Source of the DNA: Schistosoma haematobium | Lineage: Eukaryota; Platyhelminthes; Trematoda; Strigeidida; Schistosomatidae | Assembly (NCBI RefSeq): GCF_000699445.3 | Contig: NC_067197.1 | Span: forward strand, 24,659,809 to 24,723,808 | Reading direction: 5' to 3' | DNA: 64,000 nt | Program-made: the position numbers and the translations under genes | Notes under the pieces: generated by a model | What the model saw: the letters and a program-made list of their open reading frames with translations, nothing else | The model's database searches: none | Told to the model about the DNA's origin: nothing | Part shown: positions 12,101 to 21,757 of the stretch, piece after piece | How positions within the stretch are numbered: the first letter of the stretch is position 1 | How the letters are laid out: the number at the start of each line of letters is the position of its first letter

Positions 12101-14172
12101 TTGACTCACTAATCTATTCTCTAACTTTTATTTACTTGTGCATACCAAATAACTAGAGGATCATTTTAATACCTAACGACAAACAATCTCTTTAGTGGTG
12201 AGTTTTGTTGTGAATCGTATTTTACCTACATTACTGTCAGTTATCAAAAAATTCAATCTGTAACCTAAAAGAGTACAAATGAACCGACTCAACTCATTTC
12301 GCAAATTGAGCACAGTTATTTTGTTTTTTAAAATACCTTTTTCATCTTAAGTGATTTTTTACGGTTGTCTTTTATTATGTTATGCTAATTAATCTTGTAT
12401 TTAAATAGTGATGTTTATAGATTTCACCTCAGCCACTTAGTTTCACAACATCTTCGATTTACACCCAGATGGTTTTTTTGGATGAATCACTGGTTCATTT
12501 TAGAACGGATCATAAGGATTTAACATATATCGTCTGATGTTTTTTTCCGTACGATGTCGATCTTGGGACTTAATAATAATAACAATAATTCTAGCGGAAT
12601 AGCATGAATCCATTTTATTTTGTTGGTTTTCGTCAGCCGCTTACAGCCTCTAATATTTAAAAATCATATTTACAAAATGGGTTTAAATTAATTACATGAG
12701 AGAGTTTAGTCGGATGTTGAAAACATATTAGCATAGCAAGGGTGTAAATAAATTTAATAGACTGAATATTGTAAATATATACCTCATGTAAAAGAAAATT
12801 CCACAACATTGATTGTGACAACAGTTCAAATGGCCAGAAACAAGTGATTACGTAATGAGTAAACGCCGATAGGAATAAAATGAGTAAAGCTCAGTTAGTA
12901 AAATAAGATTACTAATCTGGAAGATAGTTGAAATAAAAACTCAATGATGTAATAAATGCAAGAAATTTAGAAAAGTTTAAGATGTAACAAAGGTATATTT
13001 GTCGCCAATCCAAGGAAAAATTAATAACCATCTCATTTTGAACACGTAAATCAGGTTTTTGACGCCTGACAGCAACAGCTTCAGCAAACTTCAGAGTTGA
13101 GTTTGGCTGCTTATTAATCACCTTGACAAATTGAAAGGTATCGACCTGATGTCCTGTATCCAAGATATGTTTGGTAATTGCACTGTTCAGAGTCGTTTTT
13201 TCTCTTGTTGCAAGGCTTTTTGGAACATGCTCAAAAACTAAAATATACCCTCCTTTCTGTTCGGCCAATGTAGCTGCTTTGGTAGGTACACGTAAATTTA
13301 TAAGTACAGTTGGCATTAATGTGAAAGGGGTGCTTGTCAACCTTTGATTAGGTTATTGAACATGTTTTATACAGAATTAATGGTTTGGTTGCCGGCTAAA
13401 TTCTGGCTAGTGCAGTGTTAAGCCTCCTGTTGATTGTGCTTGTGACGTCATCACCTTTGAAGTTGAGATTTGTGGATATTGGTTTTTTATTGACTGTAAT
13501 CACTTCCGTCTTGTTTTCTATAGGTTATAAATATATATTTGATAACAACATTTTCATGTTTTATTACTATTCACATTTATCATACTGTACTAATAATCTC
13601 CCTTTGATGTAAGTTCCATTTCAAGAGTATTATTTCATTAAAATCATAAGCCGATTTATGTTAAATCATCATTAGAAATCTAAGCGGCCGTTTTGTCCTA
13701 GCATGGAACTCCTCAGCAGTGTGCATCAACGACTCCACACGCACGAATTGAACTCATAATCTCCGGTCTCGTACGTGAACGCTTAATCTCTAGACCACTT
13801 AGTTGGGATCAACAACCCTGTACTAAAAATAAATTTTATTATTTTTTGTTTAGCTGTAAATATAACTAGTGAATTACATACACATTTTCTTTTCGACCAA
13901 CGATGATCATTCTGATAACTTACTGTATAATGGTTATAATGTATTTTCTATTAAAGGTACCTGCTGTATCAATCATTTATTTCATACTAGCAATGGGCAG
14001 TATTGTGACAGTTTTACAAGTGATACGTCAAAAGATTTGTGCACCACCGCCTATTGTACTTCATGATCATTTAACGAAAAAGTATAGTTTTGCTGTACCA
14101 AATGAAAACTTTAAGGCTTATGACGAATTCGGTGATAATGATGATACAACAACAGAAAAGGTCATCACATAA
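117..14172 (+). CDS. TMEM120: TMEM120 (TACAN) family membrane protein, complete, 9 exons
   Basis: Coding exons are 117-173, 222-340, 369-578, 609-704, 2648-2803, 3287-3348, 7882-7974, 10995-11128 and 13957-14172. All introns are GT-AG, and the exon sum of 1143 bp is an open frame of 380 residues ending in TAA. An N-terminal helical/coiled-coil region (about 1-110) is followed by roughly six membrane segments. The family signature is clear: residues 161-213 contain [22 protein letters not shown] and a conserved His (H200) after the WW pair. Further family blocks are [10 protein letters not shown] (exon 7) and [15 protein letters not shown] (exon 8). TMEM120 proteins sit in ER/nuclear-envelope membranes, bind coenzyme A in an ELOVL-like fold, and have been proposed as mechanosensory channels and adipogenesis factors; which role applies here is unknown. 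ATG 117 was chosen because it opens the family's N-terminal block. The frame is open upstream to position 12 but has no ATG. The C-terminus is acidic and Thr-rich. Large introns carry transposons. Confidence 0.93.
341..368 (+). other. 28-bp micro-intron of TMEM120
   Basis: The intron begins GTAATC and ends GGCAG. Without its removal exon 2 runs into TAA. With removal the frame passes from A58 through a split Ser codon (AG|T) to the family's next block. Neighbouring introns 174-221 (48 bp) and 579-608 (30 bp) are also tiny. Very short 5' introns are a known habit of schistosome genes. Confidence 0.85.
705..2647 (+). other. TMEM120 intron 4, no recognisable content
   Basis: About 1.9 kb of intron sequence. 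I see no exon, RNA gene or transposon in it on either strand. Confidence 0.55.
3601..5340 (-). mobile_element. Decayed RTE-like non-LTR retrotransposon copy, antisense in TMEM120 intron 6
   Basis: Reading the minus strand gives reverse transcriptase pieces in order: [10 protein letters not shown] and HSVDREVLW (about 5325-5170), GIRQGFP (about 5070), then YTNN where the catalytic YADD should be (about 4900). The C-terminal block follows, with [23 protein letters not shown] and [10 protein letters not shown] (4750-3970), and a 3' tail down to about 3601 that matches tails at 53.3 kb and 57.9 kb. Several stops and shifts are present, so it is dead. The C-terminal block is interrupted by a solo LTR at 4252-4558; the reading resumes across it (ISRIDNC / [12 protein letters not shown]). 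Confidence 0.85.
4252..4558 (-). mobile_element. Solo LTR, 307 bp, nested in the RTE-like copy
   Basis: The element starts TGTTAGCGGG and ends TATAACA on the minus strand. It is flanked by perfect 5-bp direct repeats GTTAT (4247-4251 and 4559-4563). A TATAAATATA promoter-like motif lies at 4415-4424 (minus). No internal retroviral-type region is present, so this is a recombined solo LTR, probably of a Gypsy-type element. The insertion postdates the RTE copy it splits. Confidence 0.85.
5531..5820 (+). mobile_element. RTE-like 3' fragment, sense orientation
   Basis: The translation resembles the C-terminal block of the same RTE-like family ([25 protein letters not shown]) with stops. It lies next to the antisense copy but in the opposite direction, so it is a separate or inverted piece. 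Confidence 0.6.
5821..7881 (+). other. Rest of TMEM120 intron 6, nothing recognised
   Basis: About 2 kb of AT-rich intron. Short open frames at 5837-6210 overlap on both strands and resemble no family I know. Confidence 0.5.
8668..10411 (+). mobile_element. 5'-truncated RTE-like retrotransposon with a long open RT frame
   Basis: A 15-bp target duplication (ATACTGAGTTTATAT) flanks it at 8653-8667 and 10412-10426. The frame is open to 10185 (479 residues counted from 8746). It contains [34 protein letters not shown] (RT motif A), [23 protein letters not shown] (catalytic YADD, about 9343-9366), KFVYLGS and the C-terminal [11 protein letters not shown] and [10 protein letters not shown]. Residues linking EHRHT to motif A (about nine, as seen in the 5.3-kb relative) are missing. 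The endonuclease is absent. The 3' end is a short AATAAATGAATAAAT-type repeat, as RTE elements have. Confidence 0.93.
8746..10185 (+). pseudogene. RTE-like reverse transcriptase frame, N-truncated
   Basis: The frame is open but lacks the endonuclease domain and the start region, so it is a fragment of the element's ORF. The catalytic Asp of motif A and both Asp of YADD are present. The segment before motif A is shortened by about nine residues relative to the sister copy ([10 protein letters not shown]... versus EHRHTYLD...). Being in sense orientation inside TMEM120 intron 7, it is transcribed with the gene but would be spliced out. Confidence 0.85.
11129..12911 (+). other. First part of TMEM120 intron 8, nothing recognised
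   Basis: About 1.8 kb of AT-rich sequence without a recognisable exon or repeat. Confidence 0.5.
12912..13340 (-). mobile_element. Penelope-like element 3' fragment (GIY-YIG endonuclease tail)
   Basis: The minus-strand frame includes [40 protein letters not shown] and NFSLDW. These fit the C-terminal part of the GIY-YIG endonuclease of Penelope-like retroelements (R-x-x-EH, S-x-I-x-x-H, Glu of the EA block). The YIG region is not preserved upstream, so it is a fragment. It lies antisense in TMEM120 intron 8. Confidence 0.7.
13681..13816 (-). repeat. tRNA-derived hammerhead SINE, family 2, degraded
   Basis: On the minus strand a tRNA-like head with box A (GTGGTCTAGAGATTAAG) is followed by a mutated box B and the ribozyme block CTGAGGA-GTTC...GGAC. 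The GAAA is changed to AAAA and the cleavage triplet is lost, so the ribozyme is dead. Confidence 0.75.
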
Positions 14173-14253
14173 TTATCTTGTATACATACTTGCTGAATTG
14201 AATTTTTGTGTATCATTTATTATGAAAATGTTTCCCTTCTGTTTTGTAAAGAA

Positions 14254-14259
14254 AATAAA
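14254..14259 (+). terminator. Polyadenylation signal AATAAA of TMEM120
   Basis: A canonical AATAAA lies 82 bp after the TAA stop; a second lies at 14290-14295. Either could set the mRNA 3' end. Confidence 0.6.
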
Positions 14260-14764
14260 ATAGAATCATTTATAGCTGATCTCTTTTCCAATAAAAAAGG
14301 TGTCTGTGTTGATTCCTATAATTCCTGTATGTGTTTTTAATATATACTATTGAAAATATATGATTTACACATTTCTGTCAACTCAATTTCTTCTGTTTGC
14401 ATACTTTTTTTTAACTCTGCAACATTCTCTCCGACGTTAAAAAGCGAATTAAAGTTACATTTTTACTATACCTTTGAAGTTTCGTGTTTTACAGTTGACG
14501 TATACAGATATTTTTCTATTATGTATGTAGTGCTGTGTATATGACGATCATCCTTTCTTTTGCTTCGCAAGCTAATTTTATAGTTGGCTAACATCATTGA
14601 AGAACAAATTTCCTTATCTATACTCACTAACCATTTTTATATTTGATCCAGATAAACAAGACATTGGACATTTTATTACCTTCACTACTTGTTTGTTCAG
14701 GTAAATTATAATATTTTATTCTCAAAGATATCATACTTCTATGAATTTGGTGATCATCTTTTTG

Positions 14765-14835
14765 TGTTAATGGAGTGAGGCAACTTGGACCGATGCATAT
14801 ATGTGCCTGGTCCTACGTTGTAGCTGACTGACTCA
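14765..14835 (+). mobile_element. 3'-tail-only RTE-like fragment
   Basis: The segment with GGCAACTTGGACCGATGCA and TGCCTGGTCCTACGTTGTAG matches the 3' untranslated tail of the RTE copy at 57456-57955. Nothing else of the element is present. Confidence 0.7.
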
Positions 14836-17800
14836 TACTTAATGTATTATTTATATTACATACGCTTGGATACTATGTATTTTCCTCGTTCTCCTAATTT
14901 ATTGTATACATTATTATTGTACATGTTGTTTAGCTTGTATATTTCCAATTAGTGTTTTTTTAATTCACATATTTTGATAGTATGAAAAGCGTAGTTTCAA
15001 AATTTTTAAATGCCAAAGTATATTCATTTCATTAGTTTAATGTTGTCTTGATGAAAAGAGAATATATTCTATGACGTAAATGAGGTTTTCTCTTGTAGAA
15101 CTAAACATTCAATATTTAAGTCATTGCTCCACACTAGTCTTTTATAACACTGTTCATATCCACCTGTGTGAAAAAGTTCTTGTTATATCCGCGCCGCTTA
15201 TTATTTATACTTGAAAAATACAAGGAATCAGGACGCGAAGTAATAACATGAAGACTAGTACGAGTGAAGATTTATCAATCCCAAAACAAGACCACCTTAA
15301 TTGCAAATACACTCAATATATATTGATTAGACACTCATTTTGATTATAAATTAAAATCACAGAAATAGAAAAATACCCAGAGTAATAGCAAAATCACATG
15401 TCTATCAGGCTCAGCATAGTTCATGTTGATTTAATACAAGAATATCGTATCTTAAAGTGACATCATTCTCAATTAAATTAATATTATAACCAATAACATA
15501 TCACAGTGGAAAATAAAAACAAATATTACACCACATTGAATTAAATATACGGAAGTAATTTTGAATAGAAGTAACAATGGGTAAAAGGCATTAATCTTGT
15601 CTTTTTCATCCCGTCATATCAGTTTTAGAGGATAAAATAAAACTACGTTTGTAAGTAGGGAATTTCTTAAAATTACGATCTAACTTACAGACCATTTTCT
15701 TTGCTCAATGAAAATGCAACCAGATTCTTAACTATGCTTTCCTTGAGATTCAGGCTAGCTTTAAACTTTAGCCGTTAGTTGTAATAATATTCACACAGGT
15801 ACAAGTTTCTTGACTTACAAAACGTTAGATAATATTTAAATGCTTTACAGAGCCGAAAAGGGCTGGGAGTCTTGTATGTATGATCACCGTTGATATTCGC
15901 TTCAATATGATCTATTCAGAATCTGGATTTGGAAAGAGGATAAACACTGTATAGCGTTATAGCGACTCGCGTGCAAATGGGTTTATTCTCATTTAACTCA
16001 CTTAAGCCCTTTTGCTAACTTATTTAGCGGACAAAGCCATCCGCACTATAACAATTTATTGTACCCTTATTATTATTTTGTGCTTGTATGAAATACGCAT
16101 GCTTGAATATTGCTTACGGCCTACGCATTTATTCACTCTGCTGGTCTCACTACTAACCGCTTATTTGATTCGATTACTCATTAATTTCACATGCTATATA
16201 TATATGTCCATGTTATTCATATGGTTGACTCTGCTTTCTCGCTCGCTGATTGTACTCGATTACTTACATTCGCTCAGTCGCTCGCTTGCCTGTTTGCCGT
16301 TCGACACAACTCTTAATGCTCGTTTAATGCATCTGTAATTTTGGACATCTGTGTGTGTGGTCTCGAAATAAACGTAATCAACGCTTCGTATTCGCCTTCT
16401 GAATGATATACCGTTGGGGGTTAAATAGGACGGTTATCAAGACGAATTATATACGAAGTTTAAGGGATATATCGAATACCGACCACCACAGCGTTTCAGT
16501 AATAATTTTGTTGAGAGTTAGAAATGCAATAATAGCTTGTACGATTGAAAAGATTCTGTTGGTTACCTGGATGTCTGTCGTTTGTTTTTAGACTACCCGC
16601 CCAAATATTGGATTTTGTTGCTTGGAACAAAATTTATTTGATACATGACTGCTAGATGTATATTGGTTGTTGTTAAAACCCGTTGGTTGAACCCTGTTTC
16701 GAACTTGTTGGAGTGTATGCAGAGTTGAAGAAGATGCATTAGTAGCTTTCAAGTTTTGAATTTAAGCAGACCTAGTCTGACTGCACATTAACAACGACCA
16801 AATCGACAGGTATCATTCCGGACCAAGGGTTTGATGGAACAGTAGTAAGTTTATATTCAAATTACATTTGGTCATTCCATGGATGTACTTGAAAAGCCAC
16901 AAATCCATAGTTGGAGGATATATTCATACCAGTTTACTGAAATCCGGGATATGAATCTTTGGGATACGGTATAGATCGATGATAAGAATTTTTACTTCAG
17001 TATAGCACACAGTTTTATGATAGTGGCATCATGTCAGATTAAATAACAATGACTTTCCACTTAAAGTGATTTAAAGAAATCAGAATTTTCATTATGGACG
17101 AGATGATTAATAAGAATCAATATAAAGTAAATACAAATCATGTAACGGTAAAAGGGTGTTCTACTGATTTTAAAAAATATAGACCTGGTAAAATGGTGTA
17201 CTCAAATATATAGTCATATTCAAATGTTATTATTACTAGTGAATCAAATTGTCATTAGGAGAATCTGGTGCGAAAAGAACAAAAAACAGCAAAACAGTTA
17301 CAGGATCGTGAATAGTTGATAAGATTTTCAGTGTTCACCTTTATTGTACCCTTTGCAAATTAAGGTATTGGATACACAAATCAGGATTGAAAATGTGAAT
17401 TACTATGAACTTCACAGTTTAAAGCCGTTTTACGCCCACACTTTATAGATCCTGGTCGTTTCGTGTAAATAATGCCAAAAGTACACAATGAATCAGTGTG
17501 AAACCAAGAAACGATTATGATCCGTGTCGGCGGCACATGGTGTTTTTTCTCTGCACAACCATATCAGTATATATTCGGCTCTTCATTCGGGAAATACTGA
17601 GTCCAGTGAATTAATCTTGCTCAAAAGCATCAGATAGACTCGGAGATACGCATGGAGGCTGTCAGACTTTGTATTTCATCCTCTTTTATATTTGAAGCAG
17701 TGGCTATGTGAAGAGAATTAATCGGAAGTTAACCGAATAAGCTGTCTTTATCAGAGGTCGGAATGTTCGACTTTCCATTAGCCATGACACAAAGTCTCTA

Positions 17801-17931
17801 TTGAACCACAAATCCATGGGAAATGTTTTCTTAAGTACCTGTAGTGAAAAAGTTTTAATGGATGTAAATCTCATGGAAAAATTTTTTTTACTTAGTAGAA
17901 ATTTTTAAGTTGATTACCAAATGCTGGCTGT
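14836..17931. other. Intergenic AT-rich stretch, one LTR-like block
   Basis: No gene recognised. At about 15950-16420 an unusually CT-rich, less AT-biased segment contains a TATATATATA motif (about 16195) and an AATAAA (about 16367). It could be an LTR or retroelement leader, but no flanking duplication or terminal TG...CA pair was found. The 108-codon open frame there (16012-16338) resembles no protein I know. Confidence 0.35.
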
Positions 17932-18325
17932 CCAATTTAACAATGTTTTCTCTGAAACAGTAATCAATTAAAAGTTCAAGAGATGTGACATCAGACCTAA
18001 GGATTATATAATCGCTTAGTTATAAATTTGTTACATAAGAATAATAATTAAGTTTGAAGTGGAACAGCTAGACAAGCGTTTAGCGTCATTTCAATATTTA
18101 TTGAGAACTTAACGTGATCTATCTGTTTTAATACCTAATTTTCTTTGTACCTATTTTATTAATTGAAATAAACATTTACGTCCAAATGCTTCACTTCAAA
18201 CTTACTGAATTTTTATTCTTATTTAACAAATTTATAACTAACCGATTATATAATATTAGGTCTGATTTCACATCTATTGAACTTTTAATTAATTACTGTC
18301 TTAGAGAAAACATTGTTAAATTGAC
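17932..18325. repeat. Foldback (inverted-repeat) element
   Basis: Left arm 17932-18064 and right arm 18189-18325 are reverse complements with roughly 90 percent identity by eye, around a spacer of about 125 bp. No coding frame is present. This is MITE-like or a fossil foldback element; the family is not recognised. Confidence 0.8.
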
Positions 18326-20139
18326 CAACCACCATTCACTTTGTGACTGAATTGACTCTTAACCTCAATATATATATTGCTAATGTGATAGCTTCTTTTG
18401 TCGATTAATTTCATACAAGACTGTACTTCACAAACTGTATACAATATTTGTTTTATTATTAGATAATTGGGCATATTTTTTCTAAATAGTGTTATGGAAG
18501 ATAATATCCATAATCGTACTTTAAAATGACAGATATTAATCTTGAACATTGAATAAACACACACAGATGCAACTTAGTATTTCATCCAATTTTAATAAAA
18601 TTAAAATTGTTTAAAATGTATTGAGATAATAATAATTTAGTTACCAATGGTCATGAGTTAACTAGTCGTAGTCTGAGTAGGATCTGATGTGAATGTGTAT
18701 CTGTCTAAGTTATTACAACGAGAAAATAAATTGATATGTGAAGAGCACAAGAGAAAATATAATTTAGTTCAACGAAAAGATAAATGTAAGGATATATGTA
18801 GGTGGATTGCGTCGCAAACTGACATCAATCGGGGTACCGTCGGAAAGTATAGAGCTCTGCATAGTTGTTTCATTTTAGTACGAGGTTCCTTAATAGCACG
18901 TATTCCCGGCCCCATAACAGATTGGACTTGAGAACTTTAATTCTCTCTATGGCGCCAAAACCAATGGACTACATGGTTGGCATTCAAATGTACATTTTCC
19001 CAACTTTGATTGACTCAAACTATGGCTCATTCATTCGCTGTTCTTGATGATAACTTTCACCACTGAAGTGTCTGAATTCCACCAGTTATGACTTCATTAG
19101 AGTCTAAAAAAAGTATTTTGAAGTAAGCTACAACACAGATCTAAACCTTCGTATTAATCAAATCAACGGTGGGTGTTATATAGAGGGATGAGATCTAAAT
19201 AGAGCCCTGTTTGACTTAGCTTCTTTGTTCATTGGTACTCATCAATAAAGTACGTATGTAATCTTGATACCACTGACATTCTCTGTGTTATTTAAACTCA
19301 TGTTATTAAGTTCCATCATCAAATAGGTCACCATTGAATTGTACGGTCTGTGTCTAACTTCCAGTTGGGACTGAGATATTTACGTTGACTGATTATTAAA
19401 TACTAATCAATCTCATGTTTTCCAGTTCTTACTTTGGCGCCCTATAGTTTTCATCCCATCATATTCCTAACTACAAGCCGATTATAAATGAAAGAAAGAA
19501 CTCCACAAGTAATTAACTTTTCAGATTTGTTTATGTGAATGATTTCGGTTTATCGATAGAAGCATACTGGAAGCAGAAATCCTTTACTTATGATTATCAA
19601 CTAGCATATGACTTAGCTTAAGGTTTCCAACCACCTGAAATCCAAACTGTGCACGCACTAAGAAATCATTTAGACATCAGGCCAAATTGAAACTTGATCG
19701 GCAGGATCAGTTCCTTACTCAGGATTAGATAAACACGACGATCAGTGTGAACAAATAGTAATTGACTTTATAGTATAAAAGACTCACATATCCTGATTAT
19801 TCTGTAATGCCTTTTTATTTTGTTGATATACTGTTTAACCAATTCTGGGTTTAACTAGATATCTAATATATACACAATCAATGTTTCTTTCTGTTTAAAG
19901 ACCAAAACTGAATTTAATTTCTTCACAACTTGTTTCTTTTTAAAAGTAATAATTAAACATTATATTTACCATTTATTACTAAACAAAATAATTATATTTG
20001 AACTATGAAATTAATTGAATTTAGTTAATATTATAATGTGCTCAATAAACTATGAAATAGTTAAAAATCGACTCATTCTTTTTAGATTATTAAACACTTA
20101 TTATATTAAATACTTATAACTTTTATTATGAATTAAAGT
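18326..20139. other. Intergenic stretch, possible SINE relic
   Basis: No gene recognised. At about 18865-18960 a highly diverged minus-strand relic of the hammerhead SINE is possible. The rest shows nothing. Confidence 0.4.
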
Positions 20140-20430
20140 TATTTTAATAGTTGAATTCATGAGTTGATCTAAGCTAGACAACCATTGAAGACTTGAAAAC
20201 ATTGGACAGCTGTTTCTTCCTAGTATGGGACTTTTCAGCAGTGCGCATCCATGATCTCGCACCAAAAGGACTCGAACACAGGACCTCTGGTCTGCTGCTT
20301 GAACACCTAATCTCTAGACCACTGAGCCGGTATTCAACGGTGTTATTGTCTGACTTTAATCGATCAATGAATTCAACTTTTAAAATTACTACATTCTCCA
20401 CAAACTCCTATTCTGATAATAATCATTATG
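20140..20430 (-). repeat. Hammerhead SINE, family 2, with inverted 3' tail
   Basis: The minus strand carries the tRNA-like head (GTGGTCTAGAGATTAGG; box B GTGTTCGAGTCC), then CTGAAAA-GTCC...GGAA-GAAA and the 3' tail. The core G8 is A and stem II is broken, so cleavage is unlikely. The tail sequence recurs inverted at 20365-20430, giving foldback ends. Confidence 0.8.
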
Positions 20431-20454
20431 TGCTCATGAGTGACTGGCTTTAAG

Positions 20455-20830
20455 ATGAATTTCCTGGAGTTCTATTGAGAAGCCGTGACCAGCGTGGTCC
20501 AGTTTCTGTCGGTTAGAGATTGGTATCTACCTCACACAATGGATGAATGGTTGCGCAAGATCATGGATCTATTGAAGTCAGACAATAACACCGTTGAATA
20601 CCGGCTCAGTGGTCTAGAGATTAAGTGTTCAAGCACCAGACCAGGGGTCCTGTGTTCGAGTCCTTTTGGTGCGAGATCATGGATGCGCACTGCTGAAAAG
20701 TCCCTTTCTAGGAAGAAACAGCCATCCAATGCTTTCAGGTCTTCAGTGGTAGTATAGTTTATATCGATTCATGAATTCAACTATTAAAATTATTACACTC
20801 TCCACAAACCCTTCATACTGATAAGAATTA
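20455..20830 (+). repeat. Hammerhead SINE, family 2, long copy
   Basis: The plus-strand copy includes a 5' extension (20455-20570), a tRNA-like head with box A CTCAGTGGTCTAGAGATTAAG-type and box B TGTTCGAGTCC, then CTGAAAA-GTCC...GGAA-GAAA and the tail ending CCACAAACCC. It shares the CTGAAAA variant with the inverted copy at 20140, so the two may descend from one another. Confidence 0.8.
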
Positions 20831-21376
20831 TGGTTCGTATGTATGCATCCATTTGGTTGTGAACATTTTTTGATGAGTTGATCTGAAATAAACAATTAGT
20901 TTGGTTGCTAAAAGTAAATATATGTACATATATTGATTCATAGTTAGATTCAATTGAAATACAGGAGGAAATGTCAAATTCATTGACGCTGATTGAATAA
21001 AGTATTACTGACATTGAACATTAGAAATAAATAAAAACTATAGAAATCAAACATATTTGCATTGAAAGTTGTTTTAATTCATTTTAGGAGGATATTATTA
21101 TTTAATGGACACTATGTGCCCAAATATCTATTGATTGTTTAACCCTTCTATCTGTTATCATAATATCACTACATTCCTCTTTATGTATATTCTCTTGTAT
21201 TATGGACATTAATTATTTTATAATTCATGTGTTTCCACTTTATGATATTATTTCGTTGCATTGAATTATTATAAACAACACATTTTAGATTACCATAGTT
21301 ATTACGAAATCATAAAAGAAACTCTTGATAGCGAAATACACTACGGTTACTTGTAATTTGACTATTCCATTAAGTC
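20831..21376. other. Intergenic AT-rich stretch
   Basis: Nothing recognised. Confidence 0.5.
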
Positions 21377-21625
21377 AGAATGGGTTTTGTGGAGATTTTT
21401 AAAAATTTCACTGGTTGAAATCATGAGTCAATTGAAGCTAGACCACCATGGGAAACCAGAAAGCACTGGACGTCCGTTTCGTCCTAGTATGAGATTCCTC
21501 AGCAGTGCGCATCCACGATTCCGCCCCCCGCGAGACTCGAACCCAGGACCTATCAGTCTCGCTCCAGGCGCTTAACCGACTAGACCACTGGGCCGGCATC
21601 CAACGGTGTTAATGTCTATCTTCAA
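21377..21625 (-). repeat. Hammerhead SINE, family 2, left half of a palindrome
   Basis: This is a full minus-strand unit: head with box A (GTGGTCTAGTCGGTTAAG), box B GGTTCGAGTCT, ribozyme at 21463-21508 and tail. It abuts an inverted copy, so the locus 21409-21757 is close to palindromic. Confidence 0.85.
21463..21508 (-). ncRNA. Hammerhead ribozyme, stem II weakened
   Basis: Order on the minus strand: stem I GCACTG, core CTGAGGA, stem II ATCT/loop CATACTA/GGAC, GAAA, stem III CGGACGT, cleavage triplet GTC, stem I CAGTGC. The first stem II pair is lost (A opposite C), so activity is doubtful. Confidence 0.75.
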
Positions 21626-21757
21626 CCAATCCACGCGGGGGGCGGGATCGTGGATGCGCACTGCTGAGGAGTCCCATACTAGGACGAAACAGCCGTCCAG
21701 TGATTCAAGGTTTTTCATGGTGGTCTAGCTTTAATTGACTCATAAATTCAACCAGTG
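21626..21757 (+). repeat. Hammerhead SINE, family 2, head-less right half of the palindrome
   Basis: It starts at the GCGGGGGGCGGGATCGTGG segment, just after where the tRNA-like head would be, and runs through ribozyme and tail in the opposite orientation to the left copy. Confidence 0.85.
21658..21703 (+). ncRNA. Hammerhead ribozyme with intact core (type I)
   Basis: Stem I GCACTG (21658-21663), core CTGAGGA (21664-21670), stem II GTCC/CATACTA/GGAC (21671-21685), GAAA (21686-21689), short stem III, GTC with cleavage after 21697, then CAGTGA closing stem I with one mismatch. All catalytic-core bases are present. Stem III (ACAGCCGT) is imperfect. Confidence 0.8.

Noticed and set aside
16012..16338. 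108-codon hydrophobic open frame
   Set aside because: Starts at an arbitrary codon in a pyrimidine-rich stretch, has no family resemblance and no neighbouring exons.
20570..20650. A genuine tRNA gene
   Set aside because: Boxes A and B are present but the sequence belongs to a repeated SINE head and does not fold into a proper cloverleaf with a CCA-ready acceptor by eye.
20193..20757. Short open frames on both strands with shared words
   Set aside because: They are translations of the inverted hammerhead SINE copies, not genes.
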